Assembly (NCBI GenBank): GCA_003151275.1
Contig: PLXC01000058.1
Span: 1-20,463 of the forward strand
Direction of reading: 5' to 3'
Source of the DNA: Candidatus Melainabacteria bacterium
GTDB taxonomy: Bacteria; Cyanobacteriota; Vampirovibrionia; Obscuribacterales; Obscuribacteraceae
Length of the DNA: 20,463 nucleotides
The translations under genes were made by a program, and so were the position numbers. The notes beneath the pieces are model-generated. The model had not been told where the DNA came from. It did no database searches and was given only the letters and a program-made list of their open reading frames with translations. The first letter of the stretch is position 1. The number at the start of each line of letters is the position of its first letter. Positions 7,225 to 14,697 of this stretch are shown here, piece after piece.

Positions 7225-7530
7225 GGGTGCAGCCACGCTTGTTGAACACAGGCTTGAAGGTTGCTGCTGCGAACAGATTCGTTACTATGGTGGAGCGATA
7301 CAGATCAGCTGCTCACGTACGCTTCTTTCACAGTTAGAGCACCTGCATCGCTAATAAATTTGCAACGAGTTTAGTCAAATAATCGCACCGAATATGGTGC
7401 ATGAAATATATGTAATCTTGAGCCGGCTGGCGGATCTCCCTTAGGGTTAACCCGCTAGCGCAAAACTGGATATCGTGCATAATGAAAATAGCCTCTAATT
7501 GATGACAGCGGAAAAGCGAACCGAGCCATC
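7225..7530. other. 306-nt intergenic region after ccoS
   Basis: This gap ends the respiratory cluster and precedes the first kinase. It has a 5-bp hairpin GCACC/GGTGC (7385-7400) and a longer imperfect one, GCTGGCGG (7426-7433) with CCGCTAGC (7452-7459), which pairs 7 of 8 plus one G-T. Neither is followed by a T-run, so a standard intrinsic terminator is not evident. CATAAT near 7480 could be a -10 for the kinase operon, but I find no good -35. No convincing gene is seen. Confidence 0.4.
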
Positions 7531-9753
7531 GTGAAACAACAACGGGTCGTAATCAGCACACATAATCCCACTATGCGAACAGCGCTTCGCCTCGTTGCTT
7601 TGTTTGCGCCTTTATGGGCCGTATACATACCGGGTTTGTTCCTCGGCATCTTTGGCTTCTTTCTGGTACCGGTGTTCTTCGACGTTAACGAACGCGTTTA
7701 CTGGCTGCTGGGCACCTTTTGTCTCGGACTGATCAGCTCAGCGGCCTTGCTAGTGAACACGCTCATTTTGTCCAAAAGCGACATTTTTTTCCCTCCTCTT
7801 AAAGCCGTCAACTTGCCAATTAATCAAGTGGAGCGCGTTTTCTGGCATTGGGATGCTTACGAGAAAGAAGCTTATGTGAGATTCGCACTGGCAACAGGAG
7901 AACATGTTGATATTCATCATTCAAGACTGTCGCCGAGCAAAATTGCAAATCTCAAAGGCGCTTTGCGAGAATGGTCACCGAAGTGCGACATAACAATCGA
8001 TCCTGAAGATCTCGAAGACTTAGTAGCTCTGCGCGAACGTTTCTATCAGCCCAAGCGATTATCCCTGCAGCAATCTGAGACAGCTCAGGCGGCCACATCC
8101 ATCGACATACCGTATGACCCACACGAACAATTCGCAAAGTTCAAGAAGTCTCTCGGTGCCAATGAAAAGTATTTTTGGTATTGCTGGGTATCAGTGCTCT
8201 TAATCCCATGTGTGATAAGGATCCCGGATGTGGTCTGGGGTTTCATGGCAGATTTTAAACAGCAGGTACGATTCGTCAATGTGCCTCCTTTTGTAAGAGC
8301 AGTGGACGACTTCGCTGACTTTGTGTGGCAGCTTGGCACGGGCGGGTTTACCACTGCCACAATATTTTATTATTCTGCCGCTGCGAATCCGTTTTTCATC
8401 TGCATTCTTGTGGGCATGGCTCTGCTCTCAGCGACAGCACTGGCTATGTTTGTTTTCCAGCCCAACGGCATCAAGTTAAATCTGCATTGTTTGCAGACTA
8501 TCTATCGGTGGCACTGGTTGGAGCTCCACCGGTACGAGTATGCATGGACAGATATGATCGCCTTTCAGCTTGATCAATTTGGTGATGTCGTCAACCCCGA
8601 GAAATGGCGGATGCAAATAAAGATGCGTAATGGCTTCATCTTGAATTTACGCCTGGAAGCGATCAAAGGTTCGGATGCGCGAGAAACTCTTCTCAAAACT
8701 ATGACGCAGATGGCACCGGATGCGGTGCAAGATCCGGCACTGATACGCGCCTTGATGCCTGCTCAGAGGGAAAGTTACACCGAACTTTGGCTACAATCTC
8801 TGACTACTCCTCCGAAGCGAAATCGTCTAACTCCGCTCAACGACGGACAACGGCTGAAATCGGGAAAGTACATTGTTGAGCGCCAACTCGCCAGCGGCGG
8901 CCAAGGTGTGGCTTATCTGGCCACAGAGGTCAAGGCTGCTGAGGGAGCGCTTGCGTCCAAAGTAAGCAAACCGGAGCATGTTGTTCTGAAGGAATTTGTT
9001 TTGCCTGTCTATACCAGCAGATCAGTTAGGAAACAGGCCTTGGAAAGATTTGAGAATGAGGCGAAAATCTTGGAGGAACTCGATCATCCTCAGATCGTTA
9101 AACTCATCGATTTTTTCTTAGAGGATCACAGAGCTTATCTTGTTCTCGAACACATTGATGGACTATCGCTGCGTCAGCTGGTTCAGAAAAACGGTTCTTT
9201 GCCCGTTGAACAGATTATGAATTTGTCGATGCAAATGTGCAGTGTGCTTGCGTATCTCCATTCGCTTTCACCAGCAGTAGTGCATCGAGATTTTACGCCC
9301 GATAACTTGATCCTCGATTCTGACGGTAGGCTGGTGCTCATTGATTTCAATGTTGCTCAGCAAAAACAGTGGACCACCACTAGCACTGTTGTAGGCAAAC
9401 ACGCTTACTTGCCCGTGGAACAATTTAGAGGTAAGCCTACAACTCAAAGCGACTTGTATGCTATGGGTGCTACGTTGTACTTCCTGTGCACCGGCAAGGA
9501 TCCAGAACCGATCACTTGTTCTCACCCTCGTGACGTCAACGATAAAATTGGAACTGAGCTTGATAGCGTGGTGGCAATTCTCACCGCTGCCGAACCTGAA
9601 GACCGCTACCATGCCGCTGCTGATGTGCGAACAGCCCTTAAATTGATAGAAAATGAAGTTGTGATTTCAATCTTGCACGAGGACACGATCGACCTTCGCG
9701 ATTCGGATTCAGCCAAGGAAAAGGTGTCCCATTCTGCGAGGTTAAAGGTCTGA
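7531..9753 (+). CDS. Membrane-anchored Ser/Thr protein kinase (PknB/Hanks type) with DFN motif
   Basis: 740 residues. Hydrophobic segments at about 19-50 and 57-80 are followed by a soluble stretch (81-200). A second set at about 214-237 and 272-310 is followed by a second soluble stretch (311-425). The order helix pair, soluble, helix pair, soluble looks like a duplicated module; the soluble parts have a PH-like feel, which is only a guess. The kinase domain (about 445-705) has a Gly loop ASGGQGVAY (454-462), Lys487 (VVLKEF), Glu510 (FENEAK), HRDFTPDN (585-592), and DFN (605-607) in place of DFG. An activation-segment-end motif, PVEQFRGK, lies at 628-635. Thr replaces the usual Lys in HRDxKPxN. 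The start is GTG at 7531; an ATG at 7573 is possible. The paralogous kinase begins 1 nt after its stop. Signal and substrate are unknown. Confidence 0.9.
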   Translation: MKQQRVVISTHNPTMRTALRLVALFAPLWAVYIPGLFLGIFGFFLVPVFFDVNERVYWLLGTFCLGLISSAALLVNTLILSKSDIFFPPLKAVNLPINQVERVFWHWDAYEKEAYVRFALATGEHVDIHHSRLSPSKIANLKGALREWSPKCDITIDPEDLEDLVALRERFYQPKRLSLQQSETAQAATSIDIPYDPHEQFAKFKKSLGANEKYFWYCWVSVLLIPCVIRIPDVVWGFMADFKQQVRFVNVPPFVRAVDDFADFVWQLGTGGFTTATIFYYSAAANPFFICILVGMALLSATALAMFVFQPNGIKLNLHCLQTIYRWHWLELHRYEYAWTDMIAFQLDQFGDVVNPEKWRMQIKMRNGFILNLRLEAIKGSDARETLLKTMTQMAPDAVQDPALIRALMPAQRESYTELWLQSLTTPPKRNRLTPLNDGQRLKSGKYIVERQLASGGQGVAYLATEVKAAEGALASKVSKPEHVVLKEFVLPVYTSRSVRKQALERFENEAKILEELDHPQIVKLIDFFLEDHRAYLVLEHIDGLSLRQLVQKNGSLPVEQIMNLSMQMCSVLAYLHSLSPAVVHRDFTPDNLILDSDGRLVLIDFNVAQQKQWTTTSTVVGKHAYLPVEQFRGKPTTQSDLYAMGATLYFLCTGKDPEPITCSHPRDVNDKIGTELDSVVAILTAAEPEDRYHAAADVRTALKLIENEVVISILHEDTIDLRDSDSAKEKVSHSARLKV

Positions 9754-9754
9754 C

Positions 9755-11188
9755 ATGGCTGATCTTGAAATCGTAGTTCGATATAACAGTCGCCCAGCCA
9801 AGATCGGACTTTCTCTCATGGTGCTTCTGCTTCCGTTTTGGGGCATATTGCTCCCCGGTCTTGTGCTCTGGTTAGGATTCATGCTTCTCACGAATGGTGA
9901 TTACGTCTCGACGTTGTACACCGGGCATGAAATGCAATTGATTGGTTGTGTGCTTGGCTTGCTCTTGATCACAGTCTTAGGGGTCAAGACTGTATTGAAT
10001 TTGTCAGATAATAGGATCGTGTTGAGCAAACTCGGTATTGAATTGCCATTCTTTCTAGGCAGTACTTTTGGGTTGCGGCGAAACTTTGCCTGGGCTGCGA
10101 TTAAGTCCGCACAGCTTGTAGAGACAGACCGTATGCGCGAGATCGTCATCCACACAACAGACGGATTTCCAATGTATTTGAACGTCAAGTGTTTTGCTCC
10201 AGAGGAGTTGGAGCAATTTCTTGTCGCTTTGAATGTTTGGGCAATCAACTGCACCAAAAGTCCAGCCTTAGAAATGCTGCAAGACGAACTGCAAAAAAAT
10301 TCAGATGAGCGTCTACTGCCAAGCTACACGGCGATGTGGGACGAGGAATTGTCACGGCGCTTCACCGCTACAGCTTATGTGCCTTTGGAGCCGGGACAAA
10401 CGTTGCAGGACGGTCGTATTAAGGTGGTCAGTCAACTTTCTTTTGGCGGACTGTCAGCGGTTTATCTATGCCAGTACAAAGACAGAGATTTGGTTGTTTT
10501 GAAGGAGGCAGTGGTGCCTCACGACAGTGATGACGAACTCAAGCAAAAAGCGATGGAATTGTTTGAGCGTGAAGCGCGGCTTTTGATGAAAATTGATCAC
10601 CCATCGATCGTAAAGGTGTTGGATTGTTTCGTTGAAGCAGGACGGCAGTACTTACTAATCGAGTATCGAAGCGGGCAAGATCTCGGCCAATTCATTAAGC
10701 AAAATGGAGCGCAAAGTGAACAGAAAGTTCTACATTGGGCTCTTGAAATAGTTGAAATCCTCGATTATTTACACACGCAAGAGCCGCCGATTATCCATCG
10801 CGATGTAACACCAGATAACCTGATTTTGAATACTGATGGATCTCTGGTGATGATCGACTTTGGTGCAGCAAACGAGTTTTTAGGCAATGCCACTGGCACT
10901 CTAGTTGGAAAACAGTCATTCATAGCACCTGAACAGTTCAGAGGCAAAGCATCAGTTCAAAGCGATCTTTATGCACTTGGATGCACTCTGAGCTTTTTGT
11001 TGACGGCTCAAGAGCCCGTTCCATTATCGGTGTCTCACCCTAAGTTAATCGATGCAAACATTTCCGAAGGTATGGATGCGTTTGTTGCCGCTCTTACGGC
11101 GATGACTCTGGAAGAGAGAATTACGTCCGCGATAGATGCTAAGTCTCGCATAGAGGATATGCTTTCGGCGTGTCTGCAAGTCCGCTAA
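9755..11188 (+). CDS. Membrane-anchored Ser/Thr protein kinase, paralogue of the preceding gene
   Basis: 477 residues. One pair of membrane segments (about 17-46 and 60-82), one soluble sensor-like stretch (83-165), then the kinase domain (about 220-470). The kinase has a Gly-loop SFGGLSAVY in which the last glycine is Ser, Lys250 (VVLKEA), Glu273 (EREARLL), HRDVTPDN (348-355), a canonical DFG (368-370) and APEQFRGK (391-398). It shares the unusual HRDxTPDN and PEQFRGK with its neighbour. It is separated from the upstream kinase by 1 nt, so the two are surely co-transcribed and may act on each other. It looks like the same architecture without the second membrane/sensor module. Confidence 0.92.
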   Translation: MADLEIVVRYNSRPAKIGLSLMVLLLPFWGILLPGLVLWLGFMLLTNGDYVSTLYTGHEMQLIGCVLGLLLITVLGVKTVLNLSDNRIVLSKLGIELPFFLGSTFGLRRNFAWAAIKSAQLVETDRMREIVIHTTDGFPMYLNVKCFAPEELEQFLVALNVWAINCTKSPALEMLQDELQKNSDERLLPSYTAMWDEELSRRFTATAYVPLEPGQTLQDGRIKVVSQLSFGGLSAVYLCQYKDRDLVVLKEAVVPHDSDDELKQKAMELFEREARLLMKIDHPSIVKVLDCFVEAGRQYLLIEYRSGQDLGQFIKQNGAQSEQKVLHWALEIVEILDYLHTQEPPIIHRDVTPDNLILNTDGSLVMIDFGAANEFLGNATGTLVGKQSFIAPEQFRGKASVQSDLYALGCTLSFLLTAQEPVPLSVSHPKLIDANISEGMDAFVAALTAMTLEERITSAIDAKSRIEDMLSACLQVR

Positions 11189-11237
11189 AGTTGAATTGCC
11201 AAGCAGATCGATGTTGCACCGTGTGCAGTGTCAATTC

Positions 11238-11253
11238 ACTTTTTACAAAAAGT
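11238..11253. promoter_or_regulatory. Perfect palindrome overlapping a candidate promoter -35
   Basis: ACTTTTT-AC-AAAAAGT is a perfect 7-bp inverted repeat in the gap between the second kinase and the hydroxylase gene. It overlaps TTTACA (11242-11247), which with a 16-nt spacer and TAGACT (11264-11269) makes a plausible sigma-70-like promoter for the downstream gene. A repressor site is possible, as is chance in an A/T-rich stretch. Confidence 0.3.
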
Positions 11254-11422
11254 ATATAGACCGTAGACTAAAATACTACTCGCGCCTCGCCATCTGTATT
11301 TCAAGGCATTAAGTTTCCTTTCGATCCGCACAAAATTCACCAGAAAGCGGCTAGACTGCTCGTGTTGCCGACTGCCGATAGAGTATTACAGGCGCCCCCC
11401 GAAAAGGCATAAAGCCACGATC

Positions 11423-11980
11423 ATGTATCTAGCACTTCAGTTTTTGGCTTTGTTTGTTGTTCTAGCATTTTGCATGTCTCTTTTGGAGCATCAAGTGCAC
11501 CGCAGGCTGATGCACCGCAAGACTTTTTTGGGTAAGCGCTTTGACTTCCTCAAAAGGGCGTTCGAGCACCATGCAGTGCTGCATCACGGACATTACTTCA
11601 AAGTATTTCATGACGAGCCAGTTCCCAAAGGTGAAGACCGGGGCTTACGCTTGAACATGGGCGAAGGATTTGTGGAAGCCCTTCCGGTTTCGCTTCTTAT
11701 TGCAACATTCTCATATATGGGGGCAATTCTTTTCCCCTTTGTCGTTTGCGGGCATCACTACATCTGGAACCAAATCCACTTAGAGATGCATAAGCCTGAA
11801 GGGCGCTACTTTTCCAAATGGCGAATTTATAAGTTTCTTGCCCGGCACCACTATCTGCATCATAGGTATCCAGATAGGAACTTCAATGTCGTATTGCCGA
11901 TCGCTGATTACGCCCTTAGCACTAATGCTCATGCCACTGAAGCGGACAAGGAAGGGATGAGGGCCGTGGGTATTTTGTGA
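11423..11980 (+). CDS. Histidine-rich membrane di-iron hydroxylase/desaturase-like protein
   Basis: 185 residues with hydrophobic segments at about 4-22 and 84-110. Histidine clusters resemble the fatty-acid hydroxylase superfamily: HQVHRRLMH (23-31), HHAVLHHGH (49-57), HH at 111-112, HLEMH (119-123) and HHYLHH (142-147). Such proteins hold two irons at the membrane face and hydroxylate or desaturate lipids, sterols or carotenoids. The protein is short but appears complete. The start ATG has no strong Shine-Dalgarno. It stands alone behind the kinases with its own gap, and the substrate cannot be told. Confidence 0.75.
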   Translation: MYLALQFLALFVVLAFCMSLLEHQVHRRLMHRKTFLGKRFDFLKRAFEHHAVLHHGHYFKVFHDEPVPKGEDRGLRLNMGEGFVEALPVSLLIATFSYMGAILFPFVVCGHHYIWNQIHLEMHKPEGRYFSKWRIYKFLARHHYLHHRYPDRNFNVVLPIADYALSTNAHATEADKEGMRAVGIL

Positions 11981-12109
11981 AATCCCGACTTGGTTCTAGC
12001 TGATTTATAATTAATGAAGCGCCGGTGGTCAATGACACCTGTCTGCTCGCAAAAAAAACCGTATGCGTTTGTAGTTGTAATGATGTTGCTTTAGCGTCCA
12101 TAAAATGGA

Positions 12110-12691
12110 CTATGAAATGATGAATTCCAACAGTTCAGGAAACTCAATTTTTTTCATGTCTTCGACACAAAAGTGTCCGTAGTTCTGAAACTCGCGGTAT
12201 TGTATATGGTGCACAATCGCTAGTATGCGTTCGACACTTGTATGAATATTAGGCCCGTCGTTGGTTGAATTGAATAGCATTAGCCCCTTAGTACGCGTCG
12301 CTAACTCGGGATCGATGTGGAAGTCAAAGAAGTCTGTGGTCCGGCTGCGCTCTATATCGATCCATGGAGCTACAAGCACCACTTTTCCCACCACTGCACT
12401 TGGATTTTCACTCAGCCAACGCACCAAGAATCCGCCGCCGCAACTGTGACCAACTAAGATACTCTCTTTGTTGAGAGAGTATCTTTCAAATTCCCTTTTC
12501 CATGTGGGGTAATGCGGTTCATAGGGATATGGTATCTCCGGTGTGTGTGCTTCGTAACCGCGCACAATCAATTGTTTCTGCAGCCACGGCAGCCAGTGAT
12601 GGTTGCTAGGAGAAGGCACACCAGGGTCGAAACATTCGTCTGCGTTTGGCGCGCCATGGATTATCAATGCTGATTTCTGTGTTTGCATCAT
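12110..12691 (-). CDS. RBBP9/YdeN-type serine hydrolase (alpha/beta fold)
   Basis: 193 residues, cytoplasmic. The N-terminal IIHGAPN resembles the oxyanion-side strand of this family. The nucleophile elbow is GHSCGG with Ser83; the likely acid is Asp145 (STNDG) and the base His173 (NYGHFC). The length is typical of the RBBP9 group, whose substrates are mostly unknown. It starts with two ATG codons (12691 and 12688); GGAA lies just upstream. The gene contains a perfect 12-bp hairpin immediately before the nucleophile codons. It is convergent with the hydroxylase gene. Confidence 0.85.
   Translation of the reverse strand: MMQTQKSALIIHGAPNADECFDPGVPSPSNHHWLPWLQKQLIVRGYEAHTPEIPYPYEPHYPTWKREFERYSLNKESILVGHSCGGGFLVRWLSENPSAVVGKVVLVAPWIDIERSRTTDFFDFHIDPELATRTKGLMLFNSTNDGPNIHTSVERILAIVHHIQYREFQNYGHFCVEDMKKIEFPELLEFIIS
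12456..12485. repeat. Perfect 12-bp inverted repeat inside the hydrolase gene
   Basis: AAGATACTCTCT, a 6-nt loop (TTGTTG on the plus strand), then AGAGAGTATCTT. All 12 pairs match. It falls in the codons for about residues 70-79, just upstream of the GHSCGG nucleophile. No T-run follows on either strand, so it is not a typical terminator. Confidence 0.9.
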
Positions 12692-12796
12692 GTTTCCGTT
12701 CTTCAGACTAACTCAATTCTTTTGACTTAAGCTTCATTCGTTCTAAGCAAAATGACTGATGATTTTTTCTGAATGATAGTTGGTAATCAAGTTCTG

Positions 12797-13822
12797 CTAA
12801 CGCACATTTGCGATCGCTTTGTCGACAAGTTTCCCACATCTTGGATATGTTTTGTTGAGTAACTCGCATTGCTCAGCGCGGTATGCATCGGTGCGACCGC
12901 CAAGTCTTTGACACGCTAGTTCCGCAAATGTTTCTGTTGGCGAGCGCACAAAGTAGGAAAGTTTTTGGTTGTTGCGCACGTCTCCGTCGAACATAAACTC
13001 GTGTTTGAACTCCTCTTGATGTGATATCCAACCCATGTATCGATCAATCGCATGACCAGTCTCATGTCGTACGGTACCTATAACTCCCTCGTTCTCAACC
13101 ATGTCACCTTTATAATCCTTAGCAAACTGTCCGATTACTATGTCCTTCCCATTAAACAAAGCCGGAACATTATCCATTTTGGAGCCTTCTGAATAGCCTC
13201 CCGGGTGACTATTTTGCATCCTGAAATCAGTTTCAATAACGTTGGGACTGATCACCATTTTGCAATTGTGCTGGTTTAGAAACTCCAAAACATTCAGCGG
13301 ATACTCCCTTAGGGCGTCGCGCATATGTTCAACGAATGCCGGAGTGACATCAAGCAAGCTGCGTCTGGGCGTTAGCACAATCATCGTCGCGATTATCTGT
13401 TCCTTTCGTGTTGGTGCGTCTACGTGGATGGCATGTGCAGGTTCCTGTTGTGAGGGCGGAGGAAGTACACCAACGGCTGGATCAGTTGAATCCATGAGGT
13501 AGGCTTTGTCAATGGTTTTCAAAAATGCTCTTGAGCTGTACGCTTCGCGGGAAGTGGAACAGTGTTTTGATAGATACCAAAACATGTTCTTAGCTTCGTC
13601 AAGTTTTCCTGCTCCGTAGAAAGAATATGCGGCATAGAATCCGGCTGTCGAATTCTGTGGTTCTGTCCGCAGGATGTCTACAAACTTTTCAGCGGCGGGC
13701 AAAAATTGCTTACTTCGATAGAGTGCCATTGCCTGTTCAAGGTCGCGAGGACTTGCTAACGTGGGTAAACCGATAGCCGCAACAGAAGCTAATGCAAGAA
13801 GAATCTTGAGTCGAGTTCTCAA
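12797..13822 (-). CDS. Exported HExxH metallopeptidase-like protein with helical-repeat N-terminus
   Basis: 341 residues from the TTG at 13822; a TTG at 13852 would add 10 residues without a ribosome site. The start begins a clean signal peptide (RTRLKILLALASVAAIG, then LPTLASP). Residues about 25-110 look like tetratricopeptide-type helices (AAEKFVDILRTEPQN, then AYSFYGAGKLDEAKNMF). A Pro-rich linker follows. The C-terminal half has HETGH at 253-257, a zinc HExxH motif, and FAELACQRLGG with a likely third ligand Glu301. This layout (HExxH with a downstream Glu) recalls the anthrax lethal factor-like (ATLF/M34) domain often found as uncharacterised bacterial proteins. It is probably exported. 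The target is unknown and toxicity is not implied. Confidence 0.75.
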   Translation of the reverse strand: MRTRLKILLALASVAAIGLPTLASPRDLEQAMALYRSKQFLPAAEKFVDILRTEPQNSTAGFYAAYSFYGAGKLDEAKNMFWYLSKHCSTSREAYSSRAFLKTIDKAYLMDSTDPAVGVLPPPSQQEPAHAIHVDAPTRKEQIIATMIVLTPRRSLLDVTPAFVEHMRDALREYPLNVLEFLNQHNCKMVISPNVIETDFRMQNSHPGGYSEGSKMDNVPALFNGKDIVIGQFAKDYKGDMVENEGVIGTVRHETGHAIDRYMGWISHQEEFKHEFMFDGDVRNNQKLSYFVRSPTETFAELACQRLGGRTDAYRAEQCELLNKTYPRCGKLVDKAIANVR

Positions 13823-13830
13823 TGCAAGGA

Positions 13831-13834
13831 TCCT
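13831..13834 (-). promoter_or_regulatory. Ribosome binding site that decides the HExxH gene start
   Basis: AGGA on the minus strand, 8 nt before the TTG at 13822. No such site precedes the longer TTG at 13852. The shorter start also places the signal peptide right at the N-terminus. Confidence 0.5.
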
Positions 13835-13980
13835 GTTAGGAAATGAGTGCAATGACCAGGCGGGTATTCAATGTTACTCTGGGTTTAGCCGCCGTTGTGC
13901 AGCCTTAACTAATCCAGAGCAATACAATACCACCGCATCCGTTGCAAGGAAACCAAGGAGCGCAAATTGAACCAGAACAC

Positions 13981-14568
13981 CTATGGTCGCTGAAATGTGT
14001 AGATGCAACTTATGCCGCTGTCAGAGATGCACGCGGAGTCTAGTTTGCGTTCCTCTTTCAGGGTGAATCCGGCCTTTTCTAAGGCGCGGCACGATGCGGA
14101 ATTATCCTTTTGTGGTGCCGAGACAATTACGTCAACGTCGGAATAGGTGTTGAAAGAAGTCTGAACTATTTCCCTAATCATCTCAGGGCCAATACCTCTA
14201 CCTATGTATCGCTCGTCGCCGATCAAGTAGTCTATCCCTGCAGCCCTTTCAATATTGATTGTTTGATCCCATTCGGGAAAATCGATGTGTCGATAACATT
14301 GAATCATCCCAATCGGCTGACCTCCGACTTCGACCACATACACCCGGGTCTTAGCATTGTCATCGAGTCTTGATCCATATTTCTCTTCGACGGAATTGAT
14401 ATCAACGAGACCTTCCCAAAATCGTGCAACATGAGGTGCGTTGATCCATTCAACGAGTTGCTGGAAATCGGATCTTTTGATCGGACGGATTTTCACACCA
14501 ATCAATTGTTTTTTCTTCCATTGTTTCTCGTGAAACAGCTCTGTTGCGATTAGTGCCAAATCCGTCAA
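13981..14568 (-). CDS. GNAT acetyltransferase resembling aminoglycoside 6'-N-acetyltransferases
   Basis: Up to 195 residues from a TTG at 14568; later starts at TTG 14505 (GGAAG upstream) or GTG 14496 are plausible because the domain begins at VKIRPIKRSDF. The acetyl-CoA fold is seen in order: WINAPHVARFWEG, VVEVGGQPIGMIQCY, then GIDYLIGDERYIGRGIG (P-loop-like R-x-x-G-x-G/A region) and CRALEKAGFTLKEER near the C-terminus. The GIDxLIG…GxGIG and ALEKAGF segments recall AAC(6')-Ib-type enzymes by eye. The family is wide and includes RimJ-like and other acceptors, so antibiotic resistance is not established. It is divergent from the aldo/keto reductase gene. Confidence 0.8.
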   Translation of the reverse strand: MTDLALIATELFHEKQWKKKQLIGVKIRPIKRSDFQQLVEWINAPHVARFWEGLVDINSVEEKYGSRLDDNAKTRVYVVEVGGQPIGMIQCYRHIDFPEWDQTINIERAAGIDYLIGDERYIGRGIGPEMIREIVQTSFNTYSDVDVIVSAPQKDNSASCRALEKAGFTLKEERKLDSACISDSGISCIYTFQRP

Positions 14569-14686
14569 CGCTACCTACACTCGGTTGGAATTTTACAGCG
14601 AGCTGTTGATCTCTGTAATGAAAAATGTGCCAGAATGACTTCCCGCCCAAGCATCAGCTTATGGATGCCGCGCTTTGAGGATTTTC

Positions 14687-14692
14687 AGGAGA
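14687..14692 (+). promoter_or_regulatory. Ribosome binding site that decides the aldo/keto reductase start
   Basis: AGGAGA lies 5 nt before the ATG at 14698. The upstream ATG at 14635 lacks a comparable site, and the extra 21 residues it would add do not look like part of the enzyme. Confidence 0.65.
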
Positions 14693-14697
14693 ATAAC

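Noticed and set aside
7100..7354. Open frame after the oxidase
   Set aside because: It overlaps the CcoS-like gene in another frame, has no domain or ribosome site, and its sequence looks random.
7385..7400. GCACC/GGTGC hairpin as operon terminator
   Set aside because: Only 5 bp of stem and no following T-run.
14635..14697. Upstream ATG of the aldo/keto reductase
   Set aside because: The AGGAGA site at 14687-14692 serves the ATG at 14698; the extra residues are not family-like.
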